A stretch of 64,000 bases of DNA, from the NCBI GenBank assembly GCA_039545355.1, contig BCJJ01000009.1:1095757-1159756 (forward strand), in the 5' to 3' direction. Under the pieces are notes generated by a model that was given only the letters and a program-made list of their open reading frames with translations, did no database searches and was not told where the DNA came from. This document shows positions 11,681 through 23,634 of the stretch, piece after piece. The number at the start of each line of letters is the position of its first letter. Within the stretch, counting starts at the first letter, position 1. Source of the DNA: Trichosporon coremiiforme. Taxonomy: Eukaryota; Basidiomycota; Tremellomycetes; Trichosporonales; Trichosporonaceae. The translations under genes and the position numbers were made by a program.

Positions 11681-14600
11681 GATGTTATGTAGGACGATAG
11701 ATAAATGCTGGAGTGGGCCAAGACAGGTGGACAAAGGAAAGCGTGCGCCGGATCCAATCCAACTGGGAACGATCGCTGGTACGGGGCTCAGGAAGGAACA
11801 GGACCAGAGCCGGAGCGCGCGAAGTGCATGCAAGCGGTGGACCCGGTGCAGAGTGCCAGCAGCGTTGCGTGAGCATTCGGTGGATGGGGGGGGGAGGGCA
11901 GGAGAGGAGAGACAATGGCGCGCGAGTGCCCGGGTCGGCGAGGAACGCGAGAGAGTGTTCAGTCTGCACTCAGTCTTACCTGCAGTTGATCAAAGTCAGG
12001 TTGGAGTCAGGTCAGGTAGGTAGGTAGGTAGGTGTCCTCAGGCTTTCAGGTCAGCCGGGCAGCCGGGGATCGCAGAGGCGCAACTCCCGCGGGCCAGTCC
12101 CCACGGGCACCAGAGCAGAGCCTGTCTCGGACGAGGTGACCTCGAGGTAGAGCGATCGGCCGGCAGGGTTGGACCTGAGGATAGCGGGAAGCTCGTCCAG
12201 GGATTGACAGCATTGGACGGAAAGAAACCCAGGACGCAGGCAGGACGCGAGTGTCCCTGGCTTGCGCCCTGCACCTAGCTAGGCCCTTGGCTTCAGGCCC
12301 AGGTTCAGGTCCGAGTCCTGGCGACCGTCCTGGCGTCTTTGCCAGGCACCTAACTCTGAACTCACCTAGCACCGTCCTGTCCTGGCCAGGTTCGGCGTCG
12401 AGTCGCTTGTCTCCTGGTGGCGTCGCCCTGCCCGTCGTAAGTCCTGCGCACCTATGAGCCGGTGGCGTGAACGTATGATATGAACGCATGAACGCATCGA
12501 GATAGCTCGCTCTTCCCCGGTGTAAGGCAAGTAAGGTATGCACAGGCTGTCACTCTGTAGAACGCGGATCCCCACCCGTGGCTGAGACACGTCGCTTGCC
12601 TCTCTCACTGCGTGCCTGGCACACACTCGCCCCGTACCCCGTACCTCTGCAGCACCTGTTCTCTACGTACTCAGCGCAATGCATGCTACTCGCTGCCATG
12701 CGGCCTTTGCCTCTCTGTTACGGCAGCGGCGCGACAGAACTGGTCTTCGGCACCTACGTCACACCCCGAGGGTTTGCGGCCACCACACTTTGCGCCACCT
12801 TCATCAACCCCTCCTCGCTGAGTCTAAGATGATCAGGACGGGCTCCCCTGGTCTCAGGCGTTCCAGCACAAGTCCTTTGGGCGTTTGGCTCCCATCGCAA
12901 AGGCTGGCTGTTTGCAGCACTGCCTATCGTAGCTCGTGCCAAACCATGTATCTACTTGTCGCTCCTCAGTCTCAGCTTGGCGACAAGACTATGTCATGCT
13001 CGTTTCGGAGCATTCGCAGCGTTCATCCCGGGGTTCGTGCTGCATGGGCGTGCGTGGGGACCCTTAGCCACGATGCTGACACTGATTATTGCTTGATTGC
13101 ACGTACGTAGCGTGTGCGCGCCTGCGGGGTGGTGGGCCCTGTTCGCATGCAGCCATGGCGCATTCATTCGGAGGTCGAACACACGCTCATGAACCCACCA
13201 GAGGAATGCAGCGATGTGACCGTTGCAAGTGGAAGTGTCTTACGCGCGTGGTGATATCCGACCATCATGAATGGTGCCAGTGCCAGTCCAGAGCGATTAG
13301 AAACCATGCATAGTCGCAGACGGTGCCGCTGGTGACGGGCGCGGGCGCGTCTCCGTCTGGCTATCGGTCCCACTACAGCTCTCCACCGGAACCAGGGAGC
13401 ACGCTGGCACACCGCAGCACGCGAACCAGCGAAAGCATGGTTAAGGTAGCGTGCCGTAGTGTCTCCTGCGGTAACCGGGTGGAGATTCGGTGTGACAGAC
13501 CAGGGCGGCAAGTAAGGCGACCAACAACGACTTGTGGTATTGCGATTAGGACGAACACAACGAGTCAATACTGGACACCCCTTGAATCAGGGTCCAGGCA
13601 GTCACGCTTGTCGTTAGCGCTCAGACTTTATGCCCCAGGTTACAGGGGCTCCCTAGCGCTCCATCCTCCGTCATGCATGCACCGCAGAGCCAAAAAATTA
13701 GCTCAAACAGCCAAGAGCACGCTTGCATCCGGCCGAGCTGCGGTGCTCCGTTGGACGCTAGAGATGACGCGCTCGTCAATTTGGGTGGGGGCGCAATGCG
13801 TTCATATGATGTCCTCGGCGGATATTGCGCTAGTCGACGACCGCCAAGGTCAGCGTCAGCGGCGTCGACAACAGCGCTAACATCGGCTCTTGAAAGCGCC
13901 AGTGGAGGGACCAGGTTTTTCCGGCGGTTAGAGGCGTCACTGCGCTTTCGGCTGGGCTGGCGGGGCGCGTGCCTGGCCACATCGCGGCTTACCCAGGTGC
14001 CCAGGAAAAGCGGCTGTCCAGTCACGAAACCGAACGCTAGCGCGCTCCCTCGCTCTGTCCGACTGTCAGCATTGTCCGTGCTCGTCGCCTGCATCCACAT
14101 TGTGAATAACCGGTGGCGCAATGGCGTTCGCGGAACCTGGACGCCAGGCGGATAAGCGGAGCAGCGCGCTGTATTCGGGCGGGCAGCTGCAAGTCCGAAA
14201 ATTGCATGGCGACCACCGCCCGCGGCCCGAAACCCCGCCTCGTCCTCAGCCACTGAGCAGCCTGTTTCGCACGAGGCAAGCGCCGAACACCGCACCCCCT
14301 TTGACTCCGCCAACAACAACAGGCGCCTCTTAATAGTGTTTCAGTGCGTGATAGACAGCGACAAGCCCTATAGAATACAAAGCGCGGAGCGGTGAGGTAG
14401 ATGACAATGTGGCTTGCGCAGAATGTGGTGCAATCCTCACCCAGGGAGCGCGCAGGCCCCGCGACGCCCCTACGAGACCCCACTTTTGAGCGGATATGTG
14501 GACTACGCTGTATGCCTACCTGAACGGCATTAGACCTGCCCGAATAGCCTGCAATCAATACGTGATGATGCACACGGCGCCACAGTGTGATCCGCTGACA

Positions 14601-17600
14601 CAGATGTCAGGTGGCTGTCGGTGTCTCATGCGGAACAAGGTGTGGTGCGCCGATGCCATATGGCAAAGCCACCGGTCCTGTAGCCCTTCGGCTCGGGGCT
14701 GCGCGTGGCTCTGACCGTACGTATGACCGACACTTAAACTGACGTTAGCTCGGTGACCTCTTCGCTGTCCTTTGCGCTCCGTGCCGTTGGCCTAGGAATC
14801 TCGCACGCAGAATTCGCCGCGTGCACAACATGTCAAGCGCGCGTTCCAGCATCGGAAGACCCGGAGCAGCCGGAGAATGCCGAAGCTTCCCACAGGTGGA
14901 CGAAATGCGGGTTCCCAGTATGTATAAGCCTGCCAAGACCGATTCGATGTCGTTATCGCTCCAGGAGCGCCGACGCGCGACGCGGTTGCCTGCGCCGTGA
15001 CGACAGCATAGCCATCTTGGACAGCCTAGTCTAGGTTGAACTTTCGTGAATAGACTTTCCATCGCGGCATCATGGCATTCGTAGCTTTCGCGCTGAGTAC
15101 TTCATCGTCCTCGTCGCTAGCAGGCTTCTCGGGCGCGAGTTCATCGTGCTTAACCTGACTCCTGGAAATCGCTGATGATTCTGTGCCTGGGCCGTCCTCG
15201 CAACCAGGTTCCTGGCTACCGACCCAGGTAAAGGTACGGAACTACGCGTGGCGCCAAACGTAAAACAATATGCTCTGGTTAATCCTTGGGATTACGGCAC
15301 AGTACAGGCTCGTCAGCATCCGCATGGCAATGAGGCTGGGGCGGCGTTCGCGAGCCCATTGGGGAATCCTGTGGGATCCCATCAGGTCCTGTCAGGTACT
15401 GTGGGGGATTAACGCGCTGACAGGGTACAGTCGTCGAGTCCTGGTTAGTCGTTTCCTCCGGTACCTGAGCCGAATTCCTATGCTCCACGGCTCTGCTGCC
15501 GTCAGGCCGTCCAGGTGGTCGTCTAAACCCGTGCCATTAGTTGGCCGCGCAGCTCGGTCAGTGTCAGCGCGCCCACGACACGCGGCCAGGCACGCCTTTC
15601 GTGCTCACTCAGCTGGCTTGCACAGAGACATCCGCAGATGCCATAATCCCAGTGGCTATTCAGCGAACCTGAATTTCGTACACCTCCGTGCGAGAATCAA
15701 TTTGGGATTTCTCGGTGGCGTCAATATGTGATCGACATGTGCGCTCTGTCACCCGTCGCCGGGTATGCACTTTTCACAGCCTCTGGCAATGCAGGCATAC
15801 CTACTAGTAATCAGATTCCCGTGTTCCTCTCTTTGTTCTGGGCAGGATCTACCGATCTGCAGACCCGGGCCAGACTCAAGACATGAAGGTCCGCATATCG
15901 ATGACTCTGTTCCAGCTTGTAATGTACAAGCAGTCGGACAATTTACATCCAAGCGGCGTACTGACCTAGACCGTGTGCGACCCACCCGCCACTCGTCGAC
16001 TGAGTAGCGTGCGCATACCACGGTGTCCGAAAGCACGTACGTACTCGATTTTTGTGGTCGGTAGGTTCCGAACACGGGGCGTAGTATCCTAACGGCAGGA
16101 ACAAGAGCAGACCTCGACGCACCTCCTTAACTTTTCGGCAGAATGTATAATCATCCGCAGGATCAACCGGCGCTCGGCGGATGCTGATTCCTCTCTGCCT
16201 GATCCAAATGGCCTTACACCCTTTGGACGTACCTACGTATAGCCTATATCCCTGTGCACGGCGGACCGTTTACGTTAGAGACAGCGTTCCTGTCACCCGC
16301 GGGTCCGTCCAAGACCTTCGGTACATCCCTCAAGGACAAACTCGTCTAGATCGCTATTGCCGCAAAAGAAATTTTATGCACTTGAGAGGTACTAACCTAG
16401 CCGCTTTACGGGCGCTTCAGTAGCGAGCAAGCTTCGGAGCGAAACCGTGGAGCTCTCAGACAGAGTGGTCCCTGCGGCACCCTCAAACGCACACAGAGTT
16501 GTTAAGCTTAGCACCTCTCTCCGTAAGTCCTCCCCCGTGCGCCGTTGCTTAAACCGGCAGAAGAGAGGCTGCCTACGTGGTGCCGGCAGCACTCGCCACA
16601 CCGCGCTACGGCCGTGGCTGTACAGTAGCAAGGAAGGTTCGTGTCGAGCAAACCCTAGGCTCACACTGTCGGCCACACCAGACCAGTGGCCAGTGGGGTG
16701 CCCCCAAACACGGACCTGTGCATAGCAGAGGGTAAGCTGTCGACTGAATCCTCCGACGACTGGAGACTCAGGGCATTCCGTTACCGCACTGAGAGTGCAG
16801 GCCAGCGTGAAGGCATAGTGGAGTCCTGGTTGAGAGGACAAAACGACGTACGTGGTGAAACACACCAGGCACGGTTGTAAAACCACCGATCCCAAAGTGT
16901 TTTGACATGCCATTTGGACATGCACCGCATTCGCGGACTACACCACTTGACGCGATTCGTGCGAGCACTATCCGCTCCAGCGCCCAGCCACACAGGCATC
17001 GACGTATCAGCCACCTCCTCGCAAGCAGATATCCTAACAAGTGTACGCATGTCTTGATTCCGAGCTCAAACGCACCTTCCATCAATTCAGCCTGTAACAG
17101 CGACTGAAATGTCTAGTCAGTTCGGTGGCCTACGACGTCGCCCGGCTTCGACACCTAGAAATGAACACTTTCTCGGAGAGTTAGGAAGACGCCTTGGTGT
17201 AACGCGAACAACAGCACAGCGCGTCGATGCGCGTTTGAGATCTTAATCTTAAAGCGAACACTCTGTTGCGGCTTGCGAGACAACTAACTGTGGAACTACG
17301 TCTTACCCAGCGTGACAGTGTAACAGACTTGCTAAAGTGTTTCAAGCCAAATTCTATTCGTTCGGTCTGGCGGAAGTAATTACTTCTTTCACGCATGCTA
17401 GAACTTCTGGGTGGTATTAGTCAGCCGTACAAGCAAGCACGCTGAGACGTGATGTCAGTCGCTGTCCGTTGATTCAGCCTCAAGAGGCAGTCACGCAATC
17501 GACCACCGATGCCACGGTAGCCCTGCATCAACTATTCTTTCTCCCGACGGCGCTGAATGTGCCAACTTCGTCCATCCCACACACGTATCCAAACCTGACC

Positions 17601-19445
17601 GCAGGCAGCCGACTGCAATCGCTGAGACCTTGGCGCATACTGTAGGCTCATAGGGTGAAGCCAGCATTCCTCGTCCTAAGTAACAACTGATGCTTACGTT
17701 GTATGGAATGACTTCCAAAAGCGACACGACCTACCCCCACTGAAAGCAGGCGGCCTTCGCATGCCCGAAGGAGCAGGACTAGTAGGGACTTCGGGAACAC
17801 CGAACTGCAAGTCCGCATACATTCCTCGCAATTCATGCGCACCGAGACGGCGGCCCACATGAGAGTTCGCGTCGGTTCAGTTTCCTCCCACTTCTCTCGA
17901 TACTCTTCACTACTTTCGCTTCATCTGCTGGAAATCATTCGAGATCGGTGCGCTATTGAGACGAGTGAAGGGGGGAGGGGGGCTGAGTGCGCGGAGACGG
18001 CTGCACGGTGCGGATCTGACCGCGACCGAGGACCTGGCGGCGCTGCGGATCGTGGATCAGGTGGAGCTGGGATCTAGGACATGGCGTAGCTCAAAGGGCA
18101 AGCCCGAACTACTGATAAAACTGGCCCGACCGGATTCGGAGCACAATGTACGAAAGGGCAAACGTACCCGCCCAGTCTGCGCGGTGGAGAACCGCCATGA
18201 ATGGCCAAGCGGGTCGAGGAATATCCGTCAAAGGTACGCACCGTCGCGTAAACCTGGCCGAATTTTAGTGAAAGGCAGAGGTTCCAGCGTGGGGCATGCG
18301 TACTATCACTTTGTTTCGATTTGTCTGTCGCAGTGTGCCGCACTGTCTCACGGGGTACATTGTGACTAACTCCACTGCACCTGTTCCCATATCACCGGGA
18401 CTCAGAAGAACAACAACACTCGCTGATGCCGATGCTGTTGCAGATACATAATGCAATTTGATTCAGCGTACTGGGTAACGTGGGTATGCAGGATGGACAG
18501 CATGGACAGGATCGTGGCCAGCCAGGCTTGTCCAGAATGCCGGCCCAGCCATGACCACGTCAGCCCATCGATCCAAGCACAAGCCTGGGCTGGGCCGATG
18601 GATCGCGATGGAGCCGGCTGGGCCACTTGTTCGGCGGCTCAATCCAGACGATCCAGATATCGGCTTGTGCTCGATCCATCTACACAAGGATCCTCTCGTT
18701 ACTCGGTGATCACAGCAGCCATATGACCCCTGCCAACTCGGTGCATCGCTACCTCGCTGCGTTGTCGTACACCGGCCACCGGCCCACCGGATTTTGCAAG
18801 GATCGCATGTGATAAACTTGAATTGGTTTGGGTCAATGCCCACTTCTGTCGCTCGCTTTCAGCGATCACCGTCTGCGTATTCACTGTAACTCTCATCTGT
18901 GTGGGACGCAGTGGGTATAGGCACCGGATTAAGCAGAGTGACTGACCTGCTGCATGGTATAGCGGTATGGATCGAACTTCGCTAACGGTCGGTCAGGTAC
19001 TGCCTGATCTCTGCACAGACCCGGGCCTGCTCGGGGTCTGGATGGTCTAGGTCTGCTTATGGCACCCAAAGGAGATCCCTCATTCAACTTCTCTCGGCAT
19101 TAGTCTACCCGTCTTTGGTGCAATTAACACCCAGGCTGCAGACATGACCATCATCCAAATGAAATCTATGTCAGCAACCGAGGTTCATGTTGGGCTCTGT
19201 ATATTGCATCTCGCTTCGGAAGAACGACACGGATCACGGCACGCAAATGTGGGGGACGACATGAGCGTGCCATTCCCAGCACATTGCGACGTCCACTCTC
19301 ACGAAACTTTGGATTGACAGATGTTCAATTCAATCAACCGCCCTGTCGGGTTCTGCGTGCACTTCATCTGAATGATGCAAACTATGCATACATGCGAGTA
19401 TCTGCTGAAATACTAACCTAAATCTATGCCCCGTGACCTTACGAC
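11681..19445. other. Gene-poor stretch, no supported gene
   Basis: Nearly 7.8 kb in which no frame gives a family motif, splice chain or conserved-looking block. Open frames up to about 230 codons occur on both strands (for example 13621-14319) but their peptides are Arg/Ser/Cys-rich, as expected from non-coding GC-rich DNA. CAGGT/ACCTG words cluster at 12.0-12.45 kb and 15.15-15.5 kb. An imperfect inverted repeat shares AGCACAAGCC at about 18578-18587 and 18662-18671. Nothing else is supported. Confidence 0.6.
12014..12033. repeat. (AGGT)5 microsatellite
   Basis: Five perfect AGGT units in a tract otherwise rich in CAGGTC words. Confidence 0.9.
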
Positions 19446-22019
19446 CTAAGGCCTCATGGGCTCCAACCATTTGTCCGCGCGCTCAAACTGCTCAATGACA
19501 TCGGGCTGGATGACTGTGTTGGCAACCGTCGGATTAGGACCCTGTTCCTGATTCAACGTCCGAATGGCCACCATGATCTGCGGGATGTCAGCTGAGCTCA
19601 TGTGTGATTGCGATATTAGAAGACTTACAGCGTCCCAGAAGCGGAAGCCACGCTCGACCTCGTGTGTCGGTGCCTTGACCCCCGTGAATGCCTGATCGAC
19701 AAACTCAAGTGCAGCCTTCTTCGCTTGCTTGACCTCGTCAGTCGGAGCATTCTCGGCGGTGATCGTGTCTCCATAGTGGAATGTGGCGGCGTCAAGGTAG
19801 GTCTTGGCCAGAATTCCGAAGCCAGTGTTGACGTCGATCTGGAAGGGGAGCGAAATGCACATGTCGAGATAGTCGTCGCGCATTCGCCTCGCATCGCCAG
19901 ACAGTAGAATGTGAACATTGATAGCCTCAAGGAGGTGGCGCAGAGCCTTCGTGGTTGACTTAACAAAGGAGTTGAAAACGAGAAGTTCACGGGACAGAGG
20001 ACCGCTCCACTGCTCGGGCTGGCAAGTCAGTAAGCGTTCAGCTGCTCTACACTCACGCGGAAGTTGAGAGGGATAGCACTGAGAACCCGCATGATCAACA
20101 ACGTGTTGCTCTGCTCCTCATCGGTGCCAAAGCTCGGTCCTCCAGACAGTACAGGAGCGTTCGGTCCTCCGAATCGGTGGCCATGGACGACGCCCGCCCG
20201 GAGAAGCTCCAGGATAATGTAAATTGGCTCCTGCAACTTGTCCGTCACTCGGGCAGAGTTACAGGCAGCGTGGAACGCCTTGCCCATGACAGTCTGGTGG
20301 TGACTGGTGTTCACAAATCTGTTCGGCGTAAGACTCTGCACTCGGACAACTACCCACCCTCGAACGTCGAGGAAGCGCCAGATGATGTTGGCAACGATCT
20401 CGTCCTTCTTCTCCAGAATCTTGGCTGCCTTCTCCTTCTTAGTGTACGCGATTGTCTCATCCTTCTCCAGTGTGCCAATGCAGAGCTTGAGATCAATAGT
20501 CGAGGACTGGGATCAACTCAGGCCCGGATTCTAAACTTACACTCTGTCGTCGCAGCTCGTCGCCGAGAACGTGGTGCGGCACTTTCCAGGTGGCGCACTT
20601 TTCCACGAGTGATTGAGTCAGAGGGTCAGTAATGGGAACAGCAGTTCCCATGACCGGGGCAAAGGCAGGGTCGAAGTAGTAGTGAGCAGACTGCAGGTTA
20701 GTCATTGCGATTAGGGCTGGACTTACGATCCGCTTCGATGCCCAGTGGGGGTGCAGACAAGCCGAGAGGAGAGCGAGCGTTGTGCATCGCGGAGAGGTTG
20801 CCCCCTCGGTGATGATATCCTTGATGAACCGACGGTACTCTGGCGAGTCGGCCAGAGGCTGTCGCTCATCGATGACTCCTGTTGCGAGGTATCCGACCAA
20901 GTTGGCGGCGACCATGCCACGGCAAATGAAGAAGTAGAGTTCGTCTGGCAGGCGTGGAGAGAAGATCTCGTCCAGGTCAGACGGGATGTCGGCCGGGGTG
21001 ATGACTGCGTTAGGGGGCGGAACAACGAGCGGAAGGGGGACGCAAGTGCCCTCTGTCGTGAGAATGAGGGAGTACTTGACGGCCAAGCGGGCACGCATGA
21101 AGACCTCGCCGTAGTTGGAAGCCTTGACAGCGGGCGACTCGCGCCACGCCTGGCAGGTGACGACCCCGGTCTTGTACTGGCGAATCAGGTCGATAGCTGA
21201 ACGGATGGAGAAAGTGTCGGCGATCGGTGGGAATGTGCGAGAGAGCGAACAGCCTGCCAGGAGTCCCAGGTCGAGGAACTGGTCAGCCGTCATGCCAAGG
21301 TCGGACAGAATGCGAGACTTCTCGTAGAAGGTGAACGTGCCAGACCAATCAATGTTGGTAATGACCTTGTCCACCGTCCACAGCAGCGCTTCGGAGTCGG
21401 ACCACATGGCGTGGATGTAGCCCTTCGGGTGACGGAGAAGGTAGGCGAGCTTGGTGTCAGCGCCTGCGAACCGTGTTTGACTTACCTGTGCCGAAGCGAG
21501 ATAGGGGGCAATGACATACTCGACGAAGCGGTGCTTGAACGCTCGGAGAATGAGACGCACGACGTCTTGCACGTCGACCCACTGACCGCCTCGGACCTGT
21601 GTGAGGGCGACAACAGCCCTGTCAACCTGGCCGTCCTCGTAGTAAGACCACGCCTCGTTCTTCACCATGTTCTCCCGCTCAGCCTGGTTGTTGACTCCTT
21701 TGGAGGGTGGCCGAGACGTGAGGGGGAGACCAGAGAACACAAAGACAGGTTTGATGCCCGCCTTGTCGAGCTGGCGGAGATCGCTCTCGATGCGGTTCGC
21801 AAGAGACAGGGGTAGTCCACCTGTGGAGGCGATCAGAGGCTCGCGCTGGTCGGCATCTTGCAGGAGCTGCTTGACATAGTAGGTGACGTCGATTCCCAGA
21901 CGTGTTCCAGCCAACGCGCTGAGTGGGGCGGTCTGAGCAAGCTTCCTCTCGCGCAGGTAGACTGGTCGTCAGAGCCGGGCTTCAAACACTTGCTCACCAT
22001 CGAGGTTGCGAACGGGCAT
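19446..22019 (-). CDS. MKT1: Mkt1-family post-transcriptional regulator
   Basis: Cytoplasmic XPG-like protein that in yeast acts with Pbp1 on the translation and stability of certain mRNAs. A 22-nt first exon (22019-21998) joins exon 2 at 21961 to give MPVRNLDVYLRERKLAQ, then GTRLGIDVTYYVKQLL, the N-terminal XPG-type nuclease fold. Later blocks are GIKPVFVFSGLPL, HAMWSDSEALLWTVDK, and the Mkt1 C-terminal half (DELYFFICRGMVAANLVGYL, TLALLSACLHPHWASKRI, DAVMVAIRTLNQEQGPNPTV). About seven introns occur. One of 36 nt (21485-21450, GTAAGT to AAG) is in frame without a stop; removing it restores ASAQLAYLLRHPKGYIHA, which matches the SAQLxYL motif of XPG-type proteins. The next intron (20726-20697) is also stop-free. 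The start was chosen because the internal ATG at 21914 would cut off the family's N-terminus. Confidence 0.92.
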
Positions 22020-22291
22020 ATCGGGCGTCACGAATCACGGAGGTTGGAGCAATCACAGGACAGTAGCCTGCAGCAGACGTGCAAAGCCCCAGATAAGGAA
22101 GGGAGGGGCTAGTGATGGGGAGTGTTCGTGGAAGACAATGATCGAGGCTCGGAATCATGAGGTGCTCCGGAGGTACACGTCTGGAACGCGGTCGTCACGT
22201 GAGAACTCCCTGACCCGATCCATGCGCCCCCGCACAGCCCTCCACTCAGCGATTCACATCTAAAACACAACTGGAAATACAAGCTAGCTAG

Positions 22292-23634
22292 TTACATAAC
22301 ACCGCGCACAGCCTCTGCCGCTGCAGTCGCAGGCAGGAAACCTCTCTGGTTGAAGAGCTTGTCCTTGACTATCTGGGCCGTCATGTTGTTGGTCATTTCA
22401 TTGGCAATTTGGCGACTTTGTTATCAGCACAACCTGACCCAGCGCCACTCACGCGTCAGCCGTAGGCCCGGACAGTGCCGTGGGGGCAGTTTCGACAGAG
22501 TCTTCCTGCTTCTTGTCCTTTGCGTCTGATTCCTTGATTTTGAGTGCCGCGCCCTGGTCTCCCAGTCGGTTGGCGGCTGAGCTGAGTTTGGCGGTGAGAT
22601 CTTTGATCTGCGAGGTCGTGTACGCTCGACTCGTGAGGATTTGGCCCTGGCTCAATGTTGCCACCCAATACTTGTTCCACAGCAGATCGAGCAGCTTTTC
22701 GTCGGTCTTGGTCTTGTAGATCTCAACCTTGAGGGGGTAGTACGAGTTGGCGTACGCACCGAAGTCTTCGATCTTGTCCAGGGGAATGGTCTGGTACTCG
22801 GAGCTACCACTGGCTGGCGGGGTGTAACCCTGCATGGTCAGCAAGGTGGCGACCGTCGCTTGTTCACCTCTGGATAGGTTCGGAAGGCACCAATCTCTAC
22901 CTTGCCTGCCGAGACCGTACGGTTGGGATCGATCTCACGTTAGCAAGCTCAGGGCAGATGCCTTACCACAACGGCGAGGTATGGGTCGTTGAACTTTTGG
23001 TTCGTGAGCTGGGTGTTGACATCGATTCCAGACAGCCAGCATCCGTATCCAGGGTGTCTAGAGTCAGCGACCTGTTGAGTATCGGTTGCTCACGAGTGAT
23101 ACCAGCCGCGGAGAAGATCATTCTTGCCAACAGTCTTGTTGGACTCTTGGAACTGGACCATGTACTCGAACGCCTGGATGTCAGTGTGGCAGAAGGGGAA
23201 GAGTTCACCTCATTTCCGGCGTTCACTCTGGTCTCTGTTCCCTGGACTGGAAGCGCTGCTGCGTCGGTAATCCAGAAGGCGTGGTCGCGGACGCGCCCAT
23301 ACATGACGCCCATGATTTCGTACTGGCCGCCGGACCGCGCGTGGATGACCTGGCGTCAGCAAGGCTTGGAGCAAACCTTACCATCTTGATCAAAGCCACC
23401 GCTGAAATTTTGACGATCTGGAAGTAGTGCGGGCTGCCGTCAGCGTGGGCGATAGAGCCGCTACTCACTCCGTCTTCCACGGCTCCTGGTCCTCGAGTGC
23501 CTTCTCTTCTTCCCGCGAGTACAGGAACGCCGTCTCGGCGCCGTCAGCCAGCTTTGCGTAAGCAGTAATATACACTCCATCCTTACCTTGATTTCGTTGT
23601 TGATCTCAAAGTTTCCCCTCGCCGCTTGTTCCAT
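22292..23634 (-). CDS. CSN5: COP9 signalosome subunit 5, JAMM deneddylase
   Basis: Zinc metallo-isopeptidase that removes NEDD8/Rub1 from cullins; catalytic subunit of the COP9 signalosome. The product begins [16 protein letters not shown] and then [19 protein letters not shown], containing the conserved upstream Glu. The complete JAMM motif [14 protein letters not shown] is assembled across an intron that splits the Ser codon. Further family blocks: [51 protein letters not shown] last intron lies just after the codons for GPTAD, and the final exon gives [20 protein letters not shown] with the stop at 22292. All metal ligands are present, so the enzyme should be active. It starts 1.6 kb from the MKT1 start and runs the same way. 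Confidence 0.95.

Noticed and set aside
16150..16175. Sequence resembling the end of small-subunit rRNA (ccgcaggatcaaccgg)
   Set aside because: Only a short resemblance; neighbouring bases do not continue as rRNA on either strand.
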